A DNA stretch of 64,000 bases from contig NZ_CP034073.1 of the NCBI RefSeq assembly GCF_003855155.1, positions 4,836,001-4,900,000 on the forward strand. Reading direction: 5' to 3'. Of the stretch, positions 19,294 to 29,753 are shown piece by piece; within the stretch, counting starts at the first letter, position 1; the number at the start of each line of letters is the position of its first letter. The translations under genes were made by a program, and so were the position numbers. Under the pieces are notes generated by a model. It was not told the origin of the DNA and searched no databases. It saw only the letters and a program-made list of their open reading frames with translations. Source of the DNA: Shewanella psychromarinicola (GTDB lineage: Bacteria; Pseudomonadota; Gammaproteobacteria; Enterobacterales; Shewanellaceae).

Positions 19294-20398
19294 TATACCC
19301 GTGATCATTGAAAATGCTTGATTTTGTCCCAAATGGGATCATCATAGCCCCATGAAACAAATTACACTCTCGCCAGAACAAAAAGTAGCATTGGAAACTC
19401 GACATAAAAGCTCGAGTGATAGGCGTGAGTGTGATCGCATTAAAGCCATTTTACTACGCGATGAAAATTGGCCAACGCCAATGATTGCCCAAGCGTTACG
19501 TATTCACGAAACGACCGTAGTTCGATACATTGATGCCTATGCTCACGACCAAAAACTCACGTGTAATAGTGGCGGCTCCTTAAGTTATCTGAGTCAAGAG
19601 CAAACTGAACTATTGATTGCACACCTGTGTGAGGTGACCTACTTGCATAGCCATCAAATAGTCGCTTATATCTCAGAACAATTTCAGATTAAGTACACAG
19701 TGTCAGGCCTCAATAAATGGCTGCATAAACATCAGTTCAGCTATAAAAACCCTAAAGGGGTTCCTCACAAATTTGATGAAGACAAACAAACGGCTTTCAT
19801 TGAATATTATGAGCAACTAAAATCCTCGTTAACCCCTGATGAACCGTTATTATTTATGGATGCGGTTCATCCGACCCAAGCCACAAAAATCACCGCTGGC
19901 TGGATAAAAAAAGGCGTTGATAAACCGATAGAAACGACGGGAAGCCGAACCCGTATTAACGTGGTTGGTGCAATCCGACTTGGTCACTTAACAGAAGCGG
20001 TCATTGAGCAATATAGCAAAACGGTTAACGGTGCATCCATCATCGATTTTTTAAACCAAATTAGAGCGCGTTACTCAACAAGTGGTGTTATCCATTTGGT
20101 GCTTGATGGCGCTGGATACCATCGAAATGCCTTAGTGGTTAAAGAGGCTGAACATCTGAATATAACATTGCATTACCTGCCACCTTATAGTCCAAATTTA
20201 AACCCAATAGAACGATTGTGGAAGGTAATGAATAAGCATGCGAGGAATGGGCAATACTTCGCAACGACAAAAGAATTCCGACGAAAAATCACTGACTTTT
20301 TTAGCATCACCCTCCCCGATATTGCCGATACACTCGGTGATACAATTAATGATAACTTTCAGAAATTAAAAACTGCAGTTTGAATTCACTTGAGTATA
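19294..20398 (+). mobile_element. IS630-family insertion sequence, intact
   Basis: About 1.1 kb with one transposase gene. The ends form imperfect 24-bp inverted repeats: the left begins TATACCCGTGATCATTGAAA at 19294, and the right, read inwards from 20398, begins TATACTCAAGTGAATTCAAA. I count about 16 of 24 matches. The TA at both extremities fits the TA target choice of IS630/Tc1 elements. It sits between alaS and recA. Confidence 0.8.
19352..20383 (+). CDS. IS630-family DDE transposase
   Basis: 343 residues. The N-terminal winged helix-turn-helix (MIAQALRIHETTVVRYIDAY) is followed by a DDE catalytic core with acidic residues in LLFMDAVHPTQ, HLVLDGAGYHR and YSPNLNPIERLWKVMN. All three are intact and the frame is unbroken, so the protein should be active. 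The ATG at 19352 is about 58 bp inside the left end. The C-terminus lies within the right inverted repeat. Confidence 0.93.
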   Translation: MKQITLSPEQKVALETRHKSSSDRRECDRIKAILLRDENWPTPMIAQALRIHETTVVRYIDAYAHDQKLTCNSGGSLSYLSQEQTELLIAHLCEVTYLHSHQIVAYISEQFQIKYTVSGLNKWLHKHQFSYKNPKGVPHKFDEDKQTAFIEYYEQLKSSLTPDEPLLFMDAVHPTQATKITAGWIKKGVDKPIETTGSRTRINVVGAIRLGHLTEAVIEQYSKTVNGASIIDFLNQIRARYSTSGVIHLVLDGAGYHRNALVVKEAEHLNITLHYLPPYSPNLNPIERLWKVMNKHARNGQYFATTKEFRRKITDFFSITLPDIADTLGDTINDNFQKLKTAV

Positions 20399-20424
20399 AG
20401 TATTAATACCATTAACACTTATGC

Positions 20425-20472
20425 TGTACTCATGTACTCATGTACTCATGTACTCATGTACTCATGTACTCA
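20425..20472. repeat. 8-bp tandem repeat, six perfect copies
   Basis: Six uninterrupted copies of TGTACTCA lie about 27 bp beyond the right end of the IS630 element and downstream of recA. The array is intergenic. Such arrays change copy number by slipped-strand replication. Confidence 0.9.
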
Positions 20473-20605
20473 ATGATAAAAAACATATTGAAGTGATAGG
20501 ATCGTTAACTGCTAATCACTATTGTTAGGGTCATTATACTGACTCATCATTAGGAACATCATTAAGTGCGTATGTACTTACAGGATATTTCATGGCGGGA
20601 ATATT

Positions 20606-20631
20606 CGCGGCGCGCAAGATGCGCTACCGCG
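20606..20631 (-). terminator. GC-rich hairpin after recA
   Basis: Two stacked stems, CGCGG (20606-20610)/CCGCG (20627-20631) and GCGCA (20612-20616)/TGCGC (20620-20624), around a 3-nt loop. It lies about 20 bp after the recA stop. No T-run follows on the minus strand, so termination is plausible but not certain. Confidence 0.5.
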
Positions 20632-20650
20632 ATATATTTGACTGACTGGC

Positions 20651-21715
20651 TTAGAATACCTCGCCAGTTTCAAGATCGACATTCTCATCATTTTCAGTTT
20701 TTGAGCCTGATGCATTAGCACCACCGTTCAATAACATAGCACGAAGAGTGGTATTGATTTCACTGGCAATGGCTGGGTTTTCAGTTAGAAACTTACCCGC
20801 ATTAGAGCGGCCTTGACCAATTTTTTCGCCTTTGTAACTGTACCAAGAACCCGCTTTATCAACCAGCTTATGAGCAACGCCTAAGTCAACTAACTCACCG
20901 GTACGATTAATACCTTGTCCATAAAGAATTTGAAATTCAGCTTGCTTGAATGGAGCGGCAATTTTGTTTTTAACCACTTTAACGCGGGTTTCATTACCCA
21001 CGACTTCGTCGCCCTCTTTAATTGCACCTATACGACGAATATCTAAACGAACTGAAGCGTAGAACTTAAGCGCGTTACCACCAGTAGTCGTTTCTGGACT
21101 ACCGAACATAACACCAATTTTCATCCGAATTTGGTTAATGAAAATAAGCAAAGTATTAGATTGCTTGAGGTTACCAGCAAGTTTACGCATTGCTTGGCTC
21201 ATCATACGAGCGGCTAGGCCCATATGCGAATCACCAATTTCACCTTCAATTTCAGCTTTTGGCGTTAACGCTGCAACAGAATCGACCACAATAACGTCGA
21301 CAGCACCAGAGCGGGTTAACGCATCACAAATTTCTAATGCTTGCTCACCGGTGTCTGGCTGTGAACAAAGTAAGTTATCAATATCTACGCCTAGCTTTTT
21401 GGCATAAATAGGGTCAAGTGCATGCTCAGCATCAATAAACGCACAGGTTTTACCTTCGCGTTGCGCCGCTGCAATCACTTCCAGAGTTAACGTCGTTTTA
21501 CCTGATGACTCTGGGCCGTAGACTTCAACGATACGTCCCAGTGGCAAACCACCCGCACCTAGAGCGACATCCAATGAAAGTGAACCGGTAGAGATAGTTT
21601 CAACATCCATTGTGCGATCTTCGCCCAACTTCATAATTGAGCCTTTACCAAATTGCTTTTCAATCTGACTTAAAACGGCGGCAAGTGCTTTCTCTTTATT
21701 TGGATCAACCTTCAT
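20651..21715 (-). CDS. recA: Recombinase RecA
   Basis: The 354-residue strand-exchange ATPase and LexA co-protease. Walker A GPESSGKT is at residues 67-74. Walker B is [12 protein letters not shown], with the MAW-like [11 protein letters not shown] next. Loop L2 contains [22 protein letters not shown]. The acidic C-terminal tail is [14 protein letters not shown] choose the ATG at 21715; the longer frame to 21802 would start inside the promoter. A consensus LexA box sits in its promoter, so it is SOS-induced. recX, usually next downstream, is not there. Confidence 0.98.
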   Translation of the reverse strand: MKVDPNKEKALAAVLSQIEKQFGKGSIMKLGEDRTMDVETISTGSLSLDVALGAGGLPLGRIVEVYGPESSGKTTLTLEVIAAAQREGKTCAFIDAEHALDPIYAKKLGVDIDNLLCSQPDTGEQALEICDALTRSGAVDVIVVDSVAALTPKAEIEGEIGDSHMGLAARMMSQAMRKLAGNLKQSNTLLIFINQIRMKIGVMFGSPETTTGGNALKFYASVRLDIRRIGAIKEGDEVVGNETRVKVVKNKIAAPFKQAEFQILYGQGINRTGELVDLGVAHKLVDKAGSWYSYKGEKIGQGRSNAGKFLTENPAIASEINTTLRAMLLNGGANASGSKTENDENVDLETGEVF

Positions 21716-21803
21716 TATAAAACCCTCTAAGGCATTCAATACGTTTAGTAAAATGCTGTTTTGACTTAGGTGAAATGATGTAAACCATTTCAGTATGTTC
21801 ATC

Positions 21804-21831
21804 AGTATACTGTATAGTCATACAGTATCAA
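21804..21831 (-). promoter_or_regulatory. recA promoter with embedded LexA box
   Basis: On the minus strand, TTGATA (21826-21831) and TATACT (21804-21809) are 16 bp apart. The whole spacer is the perfect SOS box CTGTATGACTATACAG (21810-21825). LexA bound there would cover both polymerase contacts. Confidence 0.93.
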
Positions 21832-22002
21832 GTGCTGAGCGCAATTTATTTTTTAACCTGTGATAATTGCCTTTTCACATCAATATTTTATCCAGATATA
21901 CTTTTTATTATGAATCTATTTATACGCTGGGGACAAATATTGTTAAGATTAGCCCCATAAAATTACGCCCCCTAAGATTGATTAAATAGTGAAGTGTTCA
22001 TA

Positions 22003-24585
22003 ATGACAGTAATTGATACCAGCGATTTAGAAAAACACACCCCGATGATGCGTCAGTATTTGAGCTTAAAAGCTGCTCATGCTGATATGTTATTGTTTTA
22101 TCGGATGGGTGATTTTTATGAACTGTTTTACGATGATGCTAAACGCGCTTCTGAAATGTTGGGCATTTCTCTCACCGCTCGCGGGAAAAGTGGCGGCGAT
22201 CCTATTCCCATGGCAGGTATTCCCTATCATGCCGTTGAGGGCTATTTAGCAAAATTAGTTAACATAGGTCAGTCTGTGGCCATTTGTGAGCAAATTGGTG
22301 ACCCCGCAACATCAAAAGGTCCAGTAGAACGCCAAGTCGTGCGTATTGTCACTCCAGGCACTCTAACCGACGAAGCCCTACTGCAAGAAAAACAAGACAA
22401 TTTACTGGCGGCACTTTATCAAGGTAAAAACGGATTTGGATATGCCACACTGGATATTTCATCAGGTCGTTTTGTGGTTGCAGAGTTACCCACCCGTGAA
22501 GCATTAGAAGCTGAATTACAACGCACGAATCCTGCCGAATTACTTTACAGTGAAGATTTTACTGACATGTTATTAATCAATAATATGAAAGGCATTCGTC
22601 GCCGTCCAGAATGGGAGTTTGAGTACGATACTTGTGTGAATTTACTGCTCAGTCAATTTGGCACCAAAGATTTACATGGTTTTGGGATGAGTGATGCTCG
22701 ATTGGCGTTACAAGCTGCAGGTTGTTTAATGCAGTATGTAAAAGATACTCAAAAAATGGCGTTGCCACATATCAACGCCATTGTACGTTTTAATCAATCG
22801 GAATCGATAATTTTAGATGCCGCGACTCGACGTAACTTAGAATTAACACAAAACTTGTCTGGCGGACGTGAGAACACTCTTACGTGGGTATTAGATAATA
22901 CCGCAACCCCTATGGGAAGCCGCATGTTACAGCGCTGGATCCACGAACCATTACGACATCGCCAAACGATTCAATATCGCCATAACGCTGTCAGCGAATT
23001 GATTGAGCGAGACTTATATCAGACGCTACATGAACAGCTAAAAAGCTTAGGTGATATTGAACGTATTATGGCACGTTTGGCACTACGCAGCGCCAGACCA
23101 CGTGACTTTTCACGTTTAAAGCAAGCATTAACACTTCTGCCTGAGATCCAGCAAACCTTAGCGGTATGCCAGCAACCTCGATTGAGTACATTAGTCCAAT
23201 TATTAGGTGAATTCCCACAACAACACGACCTATTAGCACGCGCTATTGTAGACAATCCGCCCATGTTAATTCGTGATGGTGGCGTTATCCGTACTGGCTA
23301 CAATAATGAATTAGACGAATGGCGAAAGTTAAGTGAAGGGGCAAGTGATTATTTAATCGAACTTGAAGCTCGCGAGAAACAACAAACAGGGATTAATACC
23401 TTAAAAGTGGGTTATAACCGCGTCCATGGTTACTATATTGAAGTGAGCCGTTTACAGTCAGACAGAGTGCCACTGAGTTATCAACGCCGCCAAACACTTA
23501 AAGGGACTGAGCGTTATATCACCCCAGAGTTGAAAGAATACGAAGAAAAAGTACTCTCAAGTCAGGGAAAAGCACTCGCACTTGAAAAACAACTTTGGGA
23601 ACAGCTGTTTGACTTATTACTGCCAAAATTACAAGAGTTACAGCAGTTTGCTACTGCTGCTGCAGAACTTGATATATTGAGTAATTTTGCAGAACGTGCC
23701 CAGACCTTTAATTACCAATGTCCGCAAATGACTCACGAAACTGGTATTCATATTGATGCGGGTCGCCACCCAGTGGTTGAACGAGTCAGCCAAGCGGCGT
23801 TTATTGCTAACCCTGTCGCTTTAACACCGCAACGGCAAATGCTAATCGTTACCGGTCCTAATATGGGCGGTAAATCAACCTATATGCGTCAAGTGGCGCT
23901 CATTACATTAATGGCACACATTGGCTGTTTTGTGCCCGCAGATTCTGCTCAAATAGGTGAGATTGACCGTATTTTTACCCGCATTGGTGCCTCTGATGAT
24001 TTGGCATCGGGTCGCTCAACCTTCATGGTTGAAATGACCGAAACCGCCAACATTTTGCATAATGCAACCGCAAACAGTTTGGTGTTGATGGATGAAATAG
24101 GCCGTGGTACTTCAACCTATGATGGGTTAGCGCTCGCGTGGTCTGCTGCAGAATATCTCGCTAAAAACCTTAGTGCACTGACATTATTTGCCACTCATTA
24201 TTTTGAACTCACCCAACTGCCCGAACTGTTACCGTCAGTGATTAATGTGCACTTAGATGCCATAGAACACGATGACACCATTGCTTTTATGCATTCGGTA
24301 CAAGAAGGTGCGGCAAGTAAAAGTTATGGTCTGCAAGTTGCGGCGCTCGCAGGTGTTCCGGCCTCAGTCATTAAAGCGGCAAAACAAAAACTGCATCAAC
24401 TTGAAAACCGTGACATGAGTTTATCACAGCAAAATCCGACCCAAGTGAGCATGAATTTATTACCTCCAATACCAGAGCCGTCGCCAGTGTTGGACAAGTT
24501 AGCGCAAATTAATCCTGATGATTTAACCCCTAAACAGGCATTAGATTATTTATATGAATTAAAGCGTTTAAATAACGTAAGCTAA
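22003..24585 (+). CDS. mutS: DNA mismatch repair ATPase MutS
   Basis: A mismatch sensor of about 860 residues. The N-terminal mismatch-binding Phe-x-Glu is in [20 protein letters not shown], followed by the connector and clamp domains. The ABC-type ATPase has Walker [14 protein letters not shown] near residue 617 and Walker [17 protein letters not shown]. The C-terminal part ends [14 protein letters not shown] start at the ATG at 22003 ([16 protein letters not shown]); an in-frame GTG three codons upstream is possible. The gene is divergent from recA. A 17-bp duplication covers its stop codon. Confidence 0.97.
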   Translation: MTVIDTSDLEKHTPMMRQYLSLKAAHADMLLFYRMGDFYELFYDDAKRASEMLGISLTARGKSGGDPIPMAGIPYHAVEGYLAKLVNIGQSVAICEQIGDPATSKGPVERQVVRIVTPGTLTDEALLQEKQDNLLAALYQGKNGFGYATLDISSGRFVVAELPTREALEAELQRTNPAELLYSEDFTDMLLINNMKGIRRRPEWEFEYDTCVNLLLSQFGTKDLHGFGMSDARLALQAAGCLMQYVKDTQKMALPHINAIVRFNQSESIILDAATRRNLELTQNLSGGRENTLTWVLDNTATPMGSRMLQRWIHEPLRHRQTIQYRHNAVSELIERDLYQTLHEQLKSLGDIERIMARLALRSARPRDFSRLKQALTLLPEIQQTLAVCQQPRLSTLVQLLGEFPQQHDLLARAIVDNPPMLIRDGGVIRTGYNNELDEWRKLSEGASDYLIELEAREKQQTGINTLKVGYNRVHGYYIEVSRLQSDRVPLSYQRRQTLKGTERYITPELKEYEEKVLSSQGKALALEKQLWEQLFDLLLPKLQELQQFATAAAELDILSNFAERAQTFNYQCPQMTHETGIHIDAGRHPVVERVSQAAFIANPVALTPQRQMLIVTGPNMGGKSTYMRQVALITLMAHIGCFVPADSAQIGEIDRIFTRIGASDDLASGRSTFMVEMTETANILHNATANSLVLMDEIGRGTSTYDGLALAWSAAEYLAKNLSALTLFATHYFELTQLPELLPSVINVHLDAIEHDDTIAFMHSVQEGAASKSYGLQVAALAGVPASVIKAAKQKLHQLENRDMSLSQQNPTQVSMNLLPPIPEPSPVLDKLAQINPDDLTPKQALDYLYELKRLNNVS

Positions 24586-24603
24586 CAAATAACGTAAGTT
24601 AAC
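24570..24603. repeat. 17-bp tandem duplication across the mutS stop
   Basis: AAATAACGTAAGCTAAC (24570-24586) is followed directly by AAATAACGTAAGTTAAC (24587-24603), one mismatch apart. The first copy contains the mutS stop codon. A third partial copy follows. Confidence 0.85.
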
Positions 24604-25019
24604 AAATAATGCCGTTTGGTAGCTTACCCATCTCTTATACCGAGTTGAGGTTATTGAAACCGTGGAAGTCGGCCAAGGCTTCCACTCCAATACTGCATTT
24701 CGCGACCATGTAGCACAGCAACAATGATAGGCTGACACAATAAGCAGGAATAATGAGAGACTAAAAACGAGAGACTGAAATGGACTAAAAGTGGGGACGC
24801 GGCGTCAAAAAACATCGGGGGGGGTGAGGCAAATTGTTTAACAAACTTTTTATCTTAACAAACGATTGAGCTTACGTTTACATCGATTAAGCTCAAATAA
24901 ATTAACGAGATAAACCTAAATACATGAGATGGAGTATTAACCACTCATATAGGTTCTCAACCCGAATACCGACAAAACCTTAAGCTGTACTTATTGAACA
25001 ATTATCGATTCAATATTCA
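24604..25019. other. mutS-rpoS intergenic region
   Basis: About 415 bp between the convergent mutS and rpoS genes with no gene I can support. It holds a hairpin GTGGAAG (24662-24668) / CTTCCAC (24679-24685), a palindrome GACGC-G-GCGTC (24796-24806) and a run of eight G (24817-24824). No clear intrinsic terminator with a T-run is visible for either gene. Confidence 0.5.
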
Positions 25020-25991
25020 TTAGTCTCTGAATAATGCTTCAACTGAAAGCCCTTGCGCGCCAAGTAAATCTTTTAAGCGTTTGAGAGCTTCAACTTGAAT
25101 TTGGCGCACTCGCTCACGGGTTAACCCGATTTCAGCACCGACATTTTCTAATGTTGAAGGTTCATATCCGAGTAAACCAAAACGTCTCGCCAGCACTTCA
25201 CGTTGTTTAGTATTAAGCTCATTTAACCACTCTACAATCGAATTAGATAAATCTTCATTTTGTACGCGATAATCTGGACCGACGGAATCATCATCAGCAA
25301 TGACATCTATTAATGCTTTCTCATTATCGCCACTAAATGGCGAGTCTACCGAGGTAATTCTTTCATTTAGTTTTAACATGCGACTGACATCACCAGTGGA
25401 TACATCTAATTTTTCGGCAATCTCTTCTGCGGTAGGTTCATGGTCAAGTTTTTGAGCAAGTTGTCTTGCTGTGCGCAAGTACACATTTAATTCTTTAACA
25501 ATATGGATGGGTAAACGGATAGTGCGAGTCTGGTTCATTATCGCTCGTTCGATGGTTTGTCTAATCCACCATGTTGCATAAGTGGAGAATCGGAAACCAC
25601 GTTCAGGGTCAAATTTTTCTACCGCTCTGATTAAACCTAAGTTACCTTCTTCGATAAGATCGAGTAGCGCTAAACCACGATTGTTATATCTTCTGGAAAT
25701 TTTAACGACAAGGCGAAGGTTGCTTTCGATCATGCGGTTGCGAGATTTTTCGCAGCCTTTGAGGGCTTTACGTGAAAAAAACACTTCTTCCTCTGCAGTC
25801 AGTAGCGGAGAAAAACCTATCTCACCTAAATATAATTGAGTAGCATCTAAATTTTTCTGTAAGTCATCTTGGACTTTTTCTTCAATCTCGAGTTGTTGTA
25901 CCAAATCACGGTGATCGGTTGTATCTCCCGGTGGTTGTTTAGCTAGATCGACAAGATATTCTGCTGAAGCAGTATTATTTTTGCGGCTCAT
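25020..25991 (-). CDS. rpoS: RNA polymerase sigma factor RpoS (sigma-38)
   Basis: A 323-residue sigma-70-family factor for stationary phase and general stress. Region 1.2 is [21 protein letters not shown]. Region 2 is [59 protein letters not shown] in part, and region 4 has the helix-turn-helix [22 protein letters not shown]. The ATG follows GGGAGAG. Gene order surE-pcm-nlpD-rpoS is conserved from E. coli, where a main rpoS promoter lies inside nlpD; that is likely here too but not shown by the sequence. Confidence 0.97.
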   Translation of the reverse strand: MSRKNNTASAEYLVDLAKQPPGDTTDHRDLVQQLEIEEKVQDDLQKNLDATQLYLGEIGFSPLLTAEEEVFFSRKALKGCEKSRNRMIESNLRLVVKISRRYNNRGLALLDLIEEGNLGLIRAVEKFDPERGFRFSTYATWWIRQTIERAIMNQTRTIRLPIHIVKELNVYLRTARQLAQKLDHEPTAEEIAEKLDVSTGDVSRMLKLNERITSVDSPFSGDNEKALIDVIADDDSVGPDYRVQNEDLSNSIVEWLNELNTKQREVLARRFGLLGYEPSTLENVGAEIGLTRERVRQIQVEALKRLKDLLGAQGLSVEALFRD

Positions 25992-26069
25992 AATTGCTCT
26001 CCCAAACCTAATTTATGTTATTTAATCTACTGCAATTGCTTATCCTCCGTTAATTATGTGACTAAACAA

Positions 26070-26999
26070 TTACTGTTTAGGTAGATATCGTAATGGGTTG
26101 ACAGACTTACCATGAAAGCGCACTTCAAAGTGAAGCATAACTTGATTAGTCCCGGTACTGCCCATTTTTGCAACTGTTTGACCTGCACTCACATATTGCT
26201 TTTCTTTAACCAGTATCGTGTCGGCATGCGCATAAGCACTTAAAAAATCATCATTATGCTTGATAATCACTAAGTTGCCATACCCGCGCAGTGCATTACC
26301 TGCATACACGACTCTCCCATCTGCTGCGGCTTTAATAATATCGCCGCGGTTACCAGCAATCTTTATCCCTTGATTGCCTTGTTCTGATGCCGAAAAATAT
26401 CCAACTATTCGACCTCTAACTGGCCAGTGCCATTGCTGAACTTGCTGTGGCAAATTTGCGACAGAACCTATTGCACTTTGGTTAATTGTTTGCTGGGTAG
26501 TTGTTACAGAATACGCAGGCTTGACTTTGTGATCAAGAACTTTTTTCGTTCTGGCTGAAACTACTGCTGGGCTTGGCTTTGGAATATCCTTCGGTTTGAT
26601 TGTTTCTAATTGAGAACGATTTGAGCTCGAAATATATGGTTTGGTAACGGCTTGTGTTTGTACAGAAGTAACATAAGGTTGAGGTGCTCGAACGGTTGTC
26701 GATGGACGATTATTAGTGGCCGCTAAATTAAGTACTTGCCCAGGATAAATAATGTAAGGAGACGATAAATGGTTCAAACGGGCAACGTCCACAAAATTAC
26801 GCCCTGCCCCCCAAGCAATTGAATAAAGCGTGTCACCTTTCTTTACTTTGTATTTGTTCGTTTTTAATGAGCCTTTATGATAACGAGGACCATGATTATT
26901 TGACGATAAACTGTCAACCGGCGCGGGACGATCAGCTTGAAAGCTGCATCCAGTGAGCATAATTGCTAAGACCAAAAAGTGTGGCCAACCGGTATTCAT
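26070..26999 (-). CDS. nlpD: Murein hydrolase activator NlpD (LysM/LytM lipoprotein)
   Basis: 309 residues. The lipoprotein signal ends at the lipobox LTGC (Cys18). A LysM domain follows (YKVKKGDTLYSIAWGAGRNF, about residues 49-92), then a low-complexity linker and a C-terminal M23/LytM domain (residues 190-305). The first zinc ligand motif HxxxD is replaced by QGIKIAG, while the later histidines (YAHAD, LHFEV) remain. That degeneracy is typical of NlpD, which activates amidases instead of cutting peptidoglycan itself. I use the ATG at 26999; a TTG one codon upstream is an alternative. Confidence 0.93.
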   Translation of the reverse strand: MNTGWPHFLVLAIMLTGCSFQADRPAPVDSLSSNNHGPRYHKGSLKTNKYKVKKGDTLYSIAWGAGRNFVDVARLNHLSSPYIIYPGQVLNLAATNNRPSTTVRAPQPYVTSVQTQAVTKPYISSSNRSQLETIKPKDIPKPSPAVVSARTKKVLDHKVKPAYSVTTTQQTINQSAIGSVANLPQQVQQWHWPVRGRIVGYFSASEQGNQGIKIAGNRGDIIKAAADGRVVYAGNALRGYGNLVIIKHNDDFLSAYAHADTILVKEKQYVSAGQTVAKMGSTGTNQVMLHFEVRFHGKSVNPLRYLPKQ

Positions 27000-27267
27000 C
27001 AAACAAAATCCTTTTAGGAGAGGTACGTGATTGTTAGGCTAAAACAAGCTTGTTGCAAACGAAAATATCGTTAATGTATCAAACCTCATTTTATCATGTT
27101 GACTAAGCTCAACTCGGGATAAGAGACGGGATAAATCGATAAAAACAGGTTTACGCCAAGTCTGCAATATCAAACTTGCCATTTGTGTTGCCAACAAGGC
27201 CCATTGCGCGTCAATAGCTTGCCTATTGCAATGCAATAGATATAGCAGGACAAAGAGCTGAGGTTAA

Positions 27268-27903
27268 CTATGCCAAATCGCCATTAATTAAAGGAACAAA
27301 TTTAACTGACTCAATGATCTCAGATTGGAATGCCTGTCCGACACGGGTAATTTTAAGCAATTGTTGGGTGTCTTCTCCCACCGGAATAATTAATACACCA
27401 CGGTCAGATAATTGTTCAAGCAATGCTTGAGGTACCCTTGCTGCAGCGGCCGTCACCATAATGCCATCAAATGGCCCTCGATTTGGCCACCCTTGCCAAC
27501 CGTCGCCATATTTGAATGATACATTATGTAGGTCTAGGCGCTTTAGTCTTTGACGAGCTTGTATTTGTAATGCTTTGATACGTTCAATAGTGCATAACTC
27601 TGGAATTAACGATGCTAAAATAGCAGCCTGATAGCCTGAACCGGTTCCAATCTCTAATACTTTTTGAGGGTTATGCTGTAACAGAAGCTCAGTCATTCGA
27701 GCCACAATGTAAGGTTGTGAAATTGTCTGTCCCTGCCCGATTGGTAATGCAGTATTTTCATACGCCTTATGAGCTAATGCACCATCAAGGAACAATTCCC
27801 GTGGTGTTATTGCTACAGCATGCAATACGGCAGGATGTCGGATCCCTGCATCAGACAATTTCTTGGCCAAATTTATTGCTGATGTTGAAGCTACCGGTGT
27901 CAT
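27268..27903 (-). CDS. pcm: Protein-L-isoaspartate O-methyltransferase
   Basis: About 211 residues. A SAM-dependent enzyme that methylates L-isoaspartyl residues in damaged proteins so they can be repaired. Seen motifs: [30 protein letters not shown], which gives the substrate loop, and the SAM motif [17 protein letters not shown] prefer the ATG at 27903 because it overlaps the surE stop as ATGA, the usual coupling in this operon. A TTG five codons upstream is possible. It lies between surE and nlpD as in E. coli. Confidence 0.95.
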   Translation of the reverse strand: MTPVASTSAINLAKKLSDAGIRHPAVLHAVAITPRELFLDGALAHKAYENTALPIGQGQTISQPYIVARMTELLLQHNPQKVLEIGTGSGYQAAILASLIPELCTIERIKALQIQARQRLKRLDLHNVSFKYGDGWQGWPNRGPFDGIMVTAAAARVPQALLEQLSDRGVLIIPVGEDTQQLLKITRVGQAFQSEIIESVKFVPLINGDLA

Positions 27904-28649
27904 ATTTTTATTATCCAATCGGCTAATCCATCAAGTTGATTGTATGCCGTCAAATCAACTGTTAGGGGGGTTATTGATACATATCCTGCTGCTACTGCAT
28001 CGAAATCGGTCCCTTCACCTGCATCTTGTTCACTTCCAACAGGCCCAAGCCAGTATATATCTTTACCCGCTGGATCTTGGGTTTTTATCATACCTTCTGC
28101 TTTATGCCGTGCACCTAAACGGGTGACTTTAATCCCTTTAATTTCTGCTATCGGTAAATCGGGGACATTAACATTTAACATTTGATCACGACTAATAGGA
28201 TGAGCCAACAACCCTTTTACAATTTTAGTCGCATAAACCGCAGCAGTATCGTAATGAATTAATGATTTTCCCACGAGAGACACCGCTATGGCTGGCAGAC
28301 CTAAAAAACGCCCTTCCATTGCAGCGGCAACGGTACCTGAATATAAGGTGTCATCTCCCATATTCGCACCGGCATTAATACCGGAAACCACTATGTCGGG
28401 TTCCGTAAGGCACAGCTGCCTAATAGCGAGATGAACACAGTCAGTTGGAGTGCCATTAACAGCAATATAGCCATTACCTAAATTATTGATTCTCAATGGA
28501 TTAGTTAAGGTTAATGAGTTACTCGCACCCGAACAATTACGATCAGGTGCAACTGTTAACACTTGGGCAAACTCGCTCAGTGCGTTACTTAACGCAATAA
28601 TACCGGCCGCACTCACACCATCATCATTACTGACTAAAATATTAATCAT
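27900..28649 (-). CDS. surE: 5'/3'-nucleotidase SurE
   Basis: A 249-residue metal-dependent nucleotidase and survival protein. The N-terminal metal site SNDDG (residues 7-11) is intact, and [10 protein letters not shown] and [19 protein letters not shown] carry further active-site residues. It starts 3 bp after the truD stop and ends overlapping pcm, so it is part of a tightly packed minus-strand operon with the repair enzyme Pcm. Confidence 0.96.
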   Translation of the reverse strand: MINILVSNDDGVSAAGIIALSNALSEFAQVLTVAPDRNCSGASNSLTLTNPLRINNLGNGYIAVNGTPTDCVHLAIRQLCLTEPDIVVSGINAGANMGDDTLYSGTVAAAMEGRFLGLPAIAVSLVGKSLIHYDTAAVYATKIVKGLLAHPISRDQMLNVNVPDLPIAEIKGIKVTRLGARHKAEGMIKTQDPAGKDIYWLGPVGSEQDAGEGTDFDAVAAGYVSITPLTVDLTAYNQLDGLADWIIKI

Positions 28650-28652
28650 TCA

Positions 28653-29726
28653 TTAGCACTCTTCATTGGATTGTGCTTGTTGATCCGCAACCATCTCTTT
28701 TCGCTGTGATTCTTGAATATCTTGATAATCAGCAAGTTCACGTAACATCGACGTGGCATAACTGCCGGCCGGCAACACAAACTCAAGGGTAAGTATATTC
28801 GCTTCAAACTGCCATTTTATCCCTTGAGGCTCAAGCAATAAGGGTCGTCTTTCTTGTGATAAGCCCGCATCTTCGAGTCCTTGCAAGTCAGTTGATAAAT
28901 CTGTTAATGGTGCCAGTTCAACGGCTAATGCTTCGGCTTGCGCTAATGGTATACCTTTGCCCCACAACGGGGCTGAAAGTTGAATATCTTTTTCTGCTAA
29001 GCGACTATTGAGAACCTCATCCCACGTTTCAGCGGTAAAATAGCTTTTACTGCCAGCTAACATCACGCAATCGCCTGCTAATGTGTCAGTATGATGATGG
29101 GCTAAACGAAATGACACCACTTGATTAAACACATTGGAACGTACTGCTGATAAATACATGCTGCGTTTATGACGATCTTTTACGTTGCGACCACCGCTGA
29201 GCATTTGTCGACCCCAAATGAGGTTTTTACCGTCGTGGCCAAAACGTTGCTCGCCAAAGTAATTGGGTACACCTAACTTAGCAATCTGTTGTAGACGTGT
29301 TTCAACATCGGCAATATCGGTTATATTGCGTAATGTCAGCACAAACCGATTTCCGATCAAGGCGCCTATACGCAGTTTTTTACTGTGGCGGCTGCTCGAC
29401 AAAATCGTTAATTTCTCATTATTAAGCTCTGTCCACTCAGGGGTTTCTTTACCCGGAATACGTACCCCAAACCATTGTTCGGTAATAGCATTTTTATCTT
29501 TCTGGCCAGCGAAGGTCACTTCTTTCGGATGAACTTTAGCGAACTTAGCCAATATTTCAGCAACATAGACCGTATTCATGCCGTTTTTACGCACATGGAG
29601 CATATGATGCTCGCCTTCGCCTGTTGGCGTAAAAGGCAAAATTTCTTTAACAATAAAATCGCTATTATAGGTACGTAAATCAGCTTGGCTTATTGGTTTA
29701 CCAAAAAGGTAATGTAATTCTTTCAT
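28653..29726 (-). CDS. truD: tRNA pseudouridine(13) synthase TruD
   Basis: 357 residues. It converts U13 of tRNA-Glu to pseudouridine. The catalytic Asp lies in FAGQKDKNAITEQWFG (about residue 80). NYFGEQRFGHDGKNLIWGRQ and the TRUD insertion domain follow, and the C-terminal FVLPAGSYATSMLREL matches the family. It sits between ispF and surE, the same order as in E. coli. Confidence 0.95.
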   Translation of the reverse strand: MKELHYLFGKPISQADLRTYNSDFIVKEILPFTPTGEGEHHMLHVRKNGMNTVYVAEILAKFAKVHPKEVTFAGQKDKNAITEQWFGVRIPGKETPEWTELNNEKLTILSSSRHSKKLRIGALIGNRFVLTLRNITDIADVETRLQQIAKLGVPNYFGEQRFGHDGKNLIWGRQMLSGGRNVKDRHKRSMYLSAVRSNVFNQVVSFRLAHHHTDTLAGDCVMLAGSKSYFTAETWDEVLNSRLAEKDIQLSAPLWGKGIPLAQAEALAVELAPLTDLSTDLQGLEDAGLSQERRPLLLEPQGIKWQFEANILTLEFVLPAGSYATSMLRELADYQDIQESQRKEMVADQQAQSNEEC

Positions 29727-29753
29727 GTGCCAGAATTCTCTATATTTTGTAGG

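Noticed and set aside
27039..27236. 65-codon minus-strand frame between pcm and nlpD
   Set aside because: No recognised product and no clear ribosome site. It starts inside a 17-bp palindrome (27223-27239). Vibrio has yqaA here, but this frame does not resemble YqaA.
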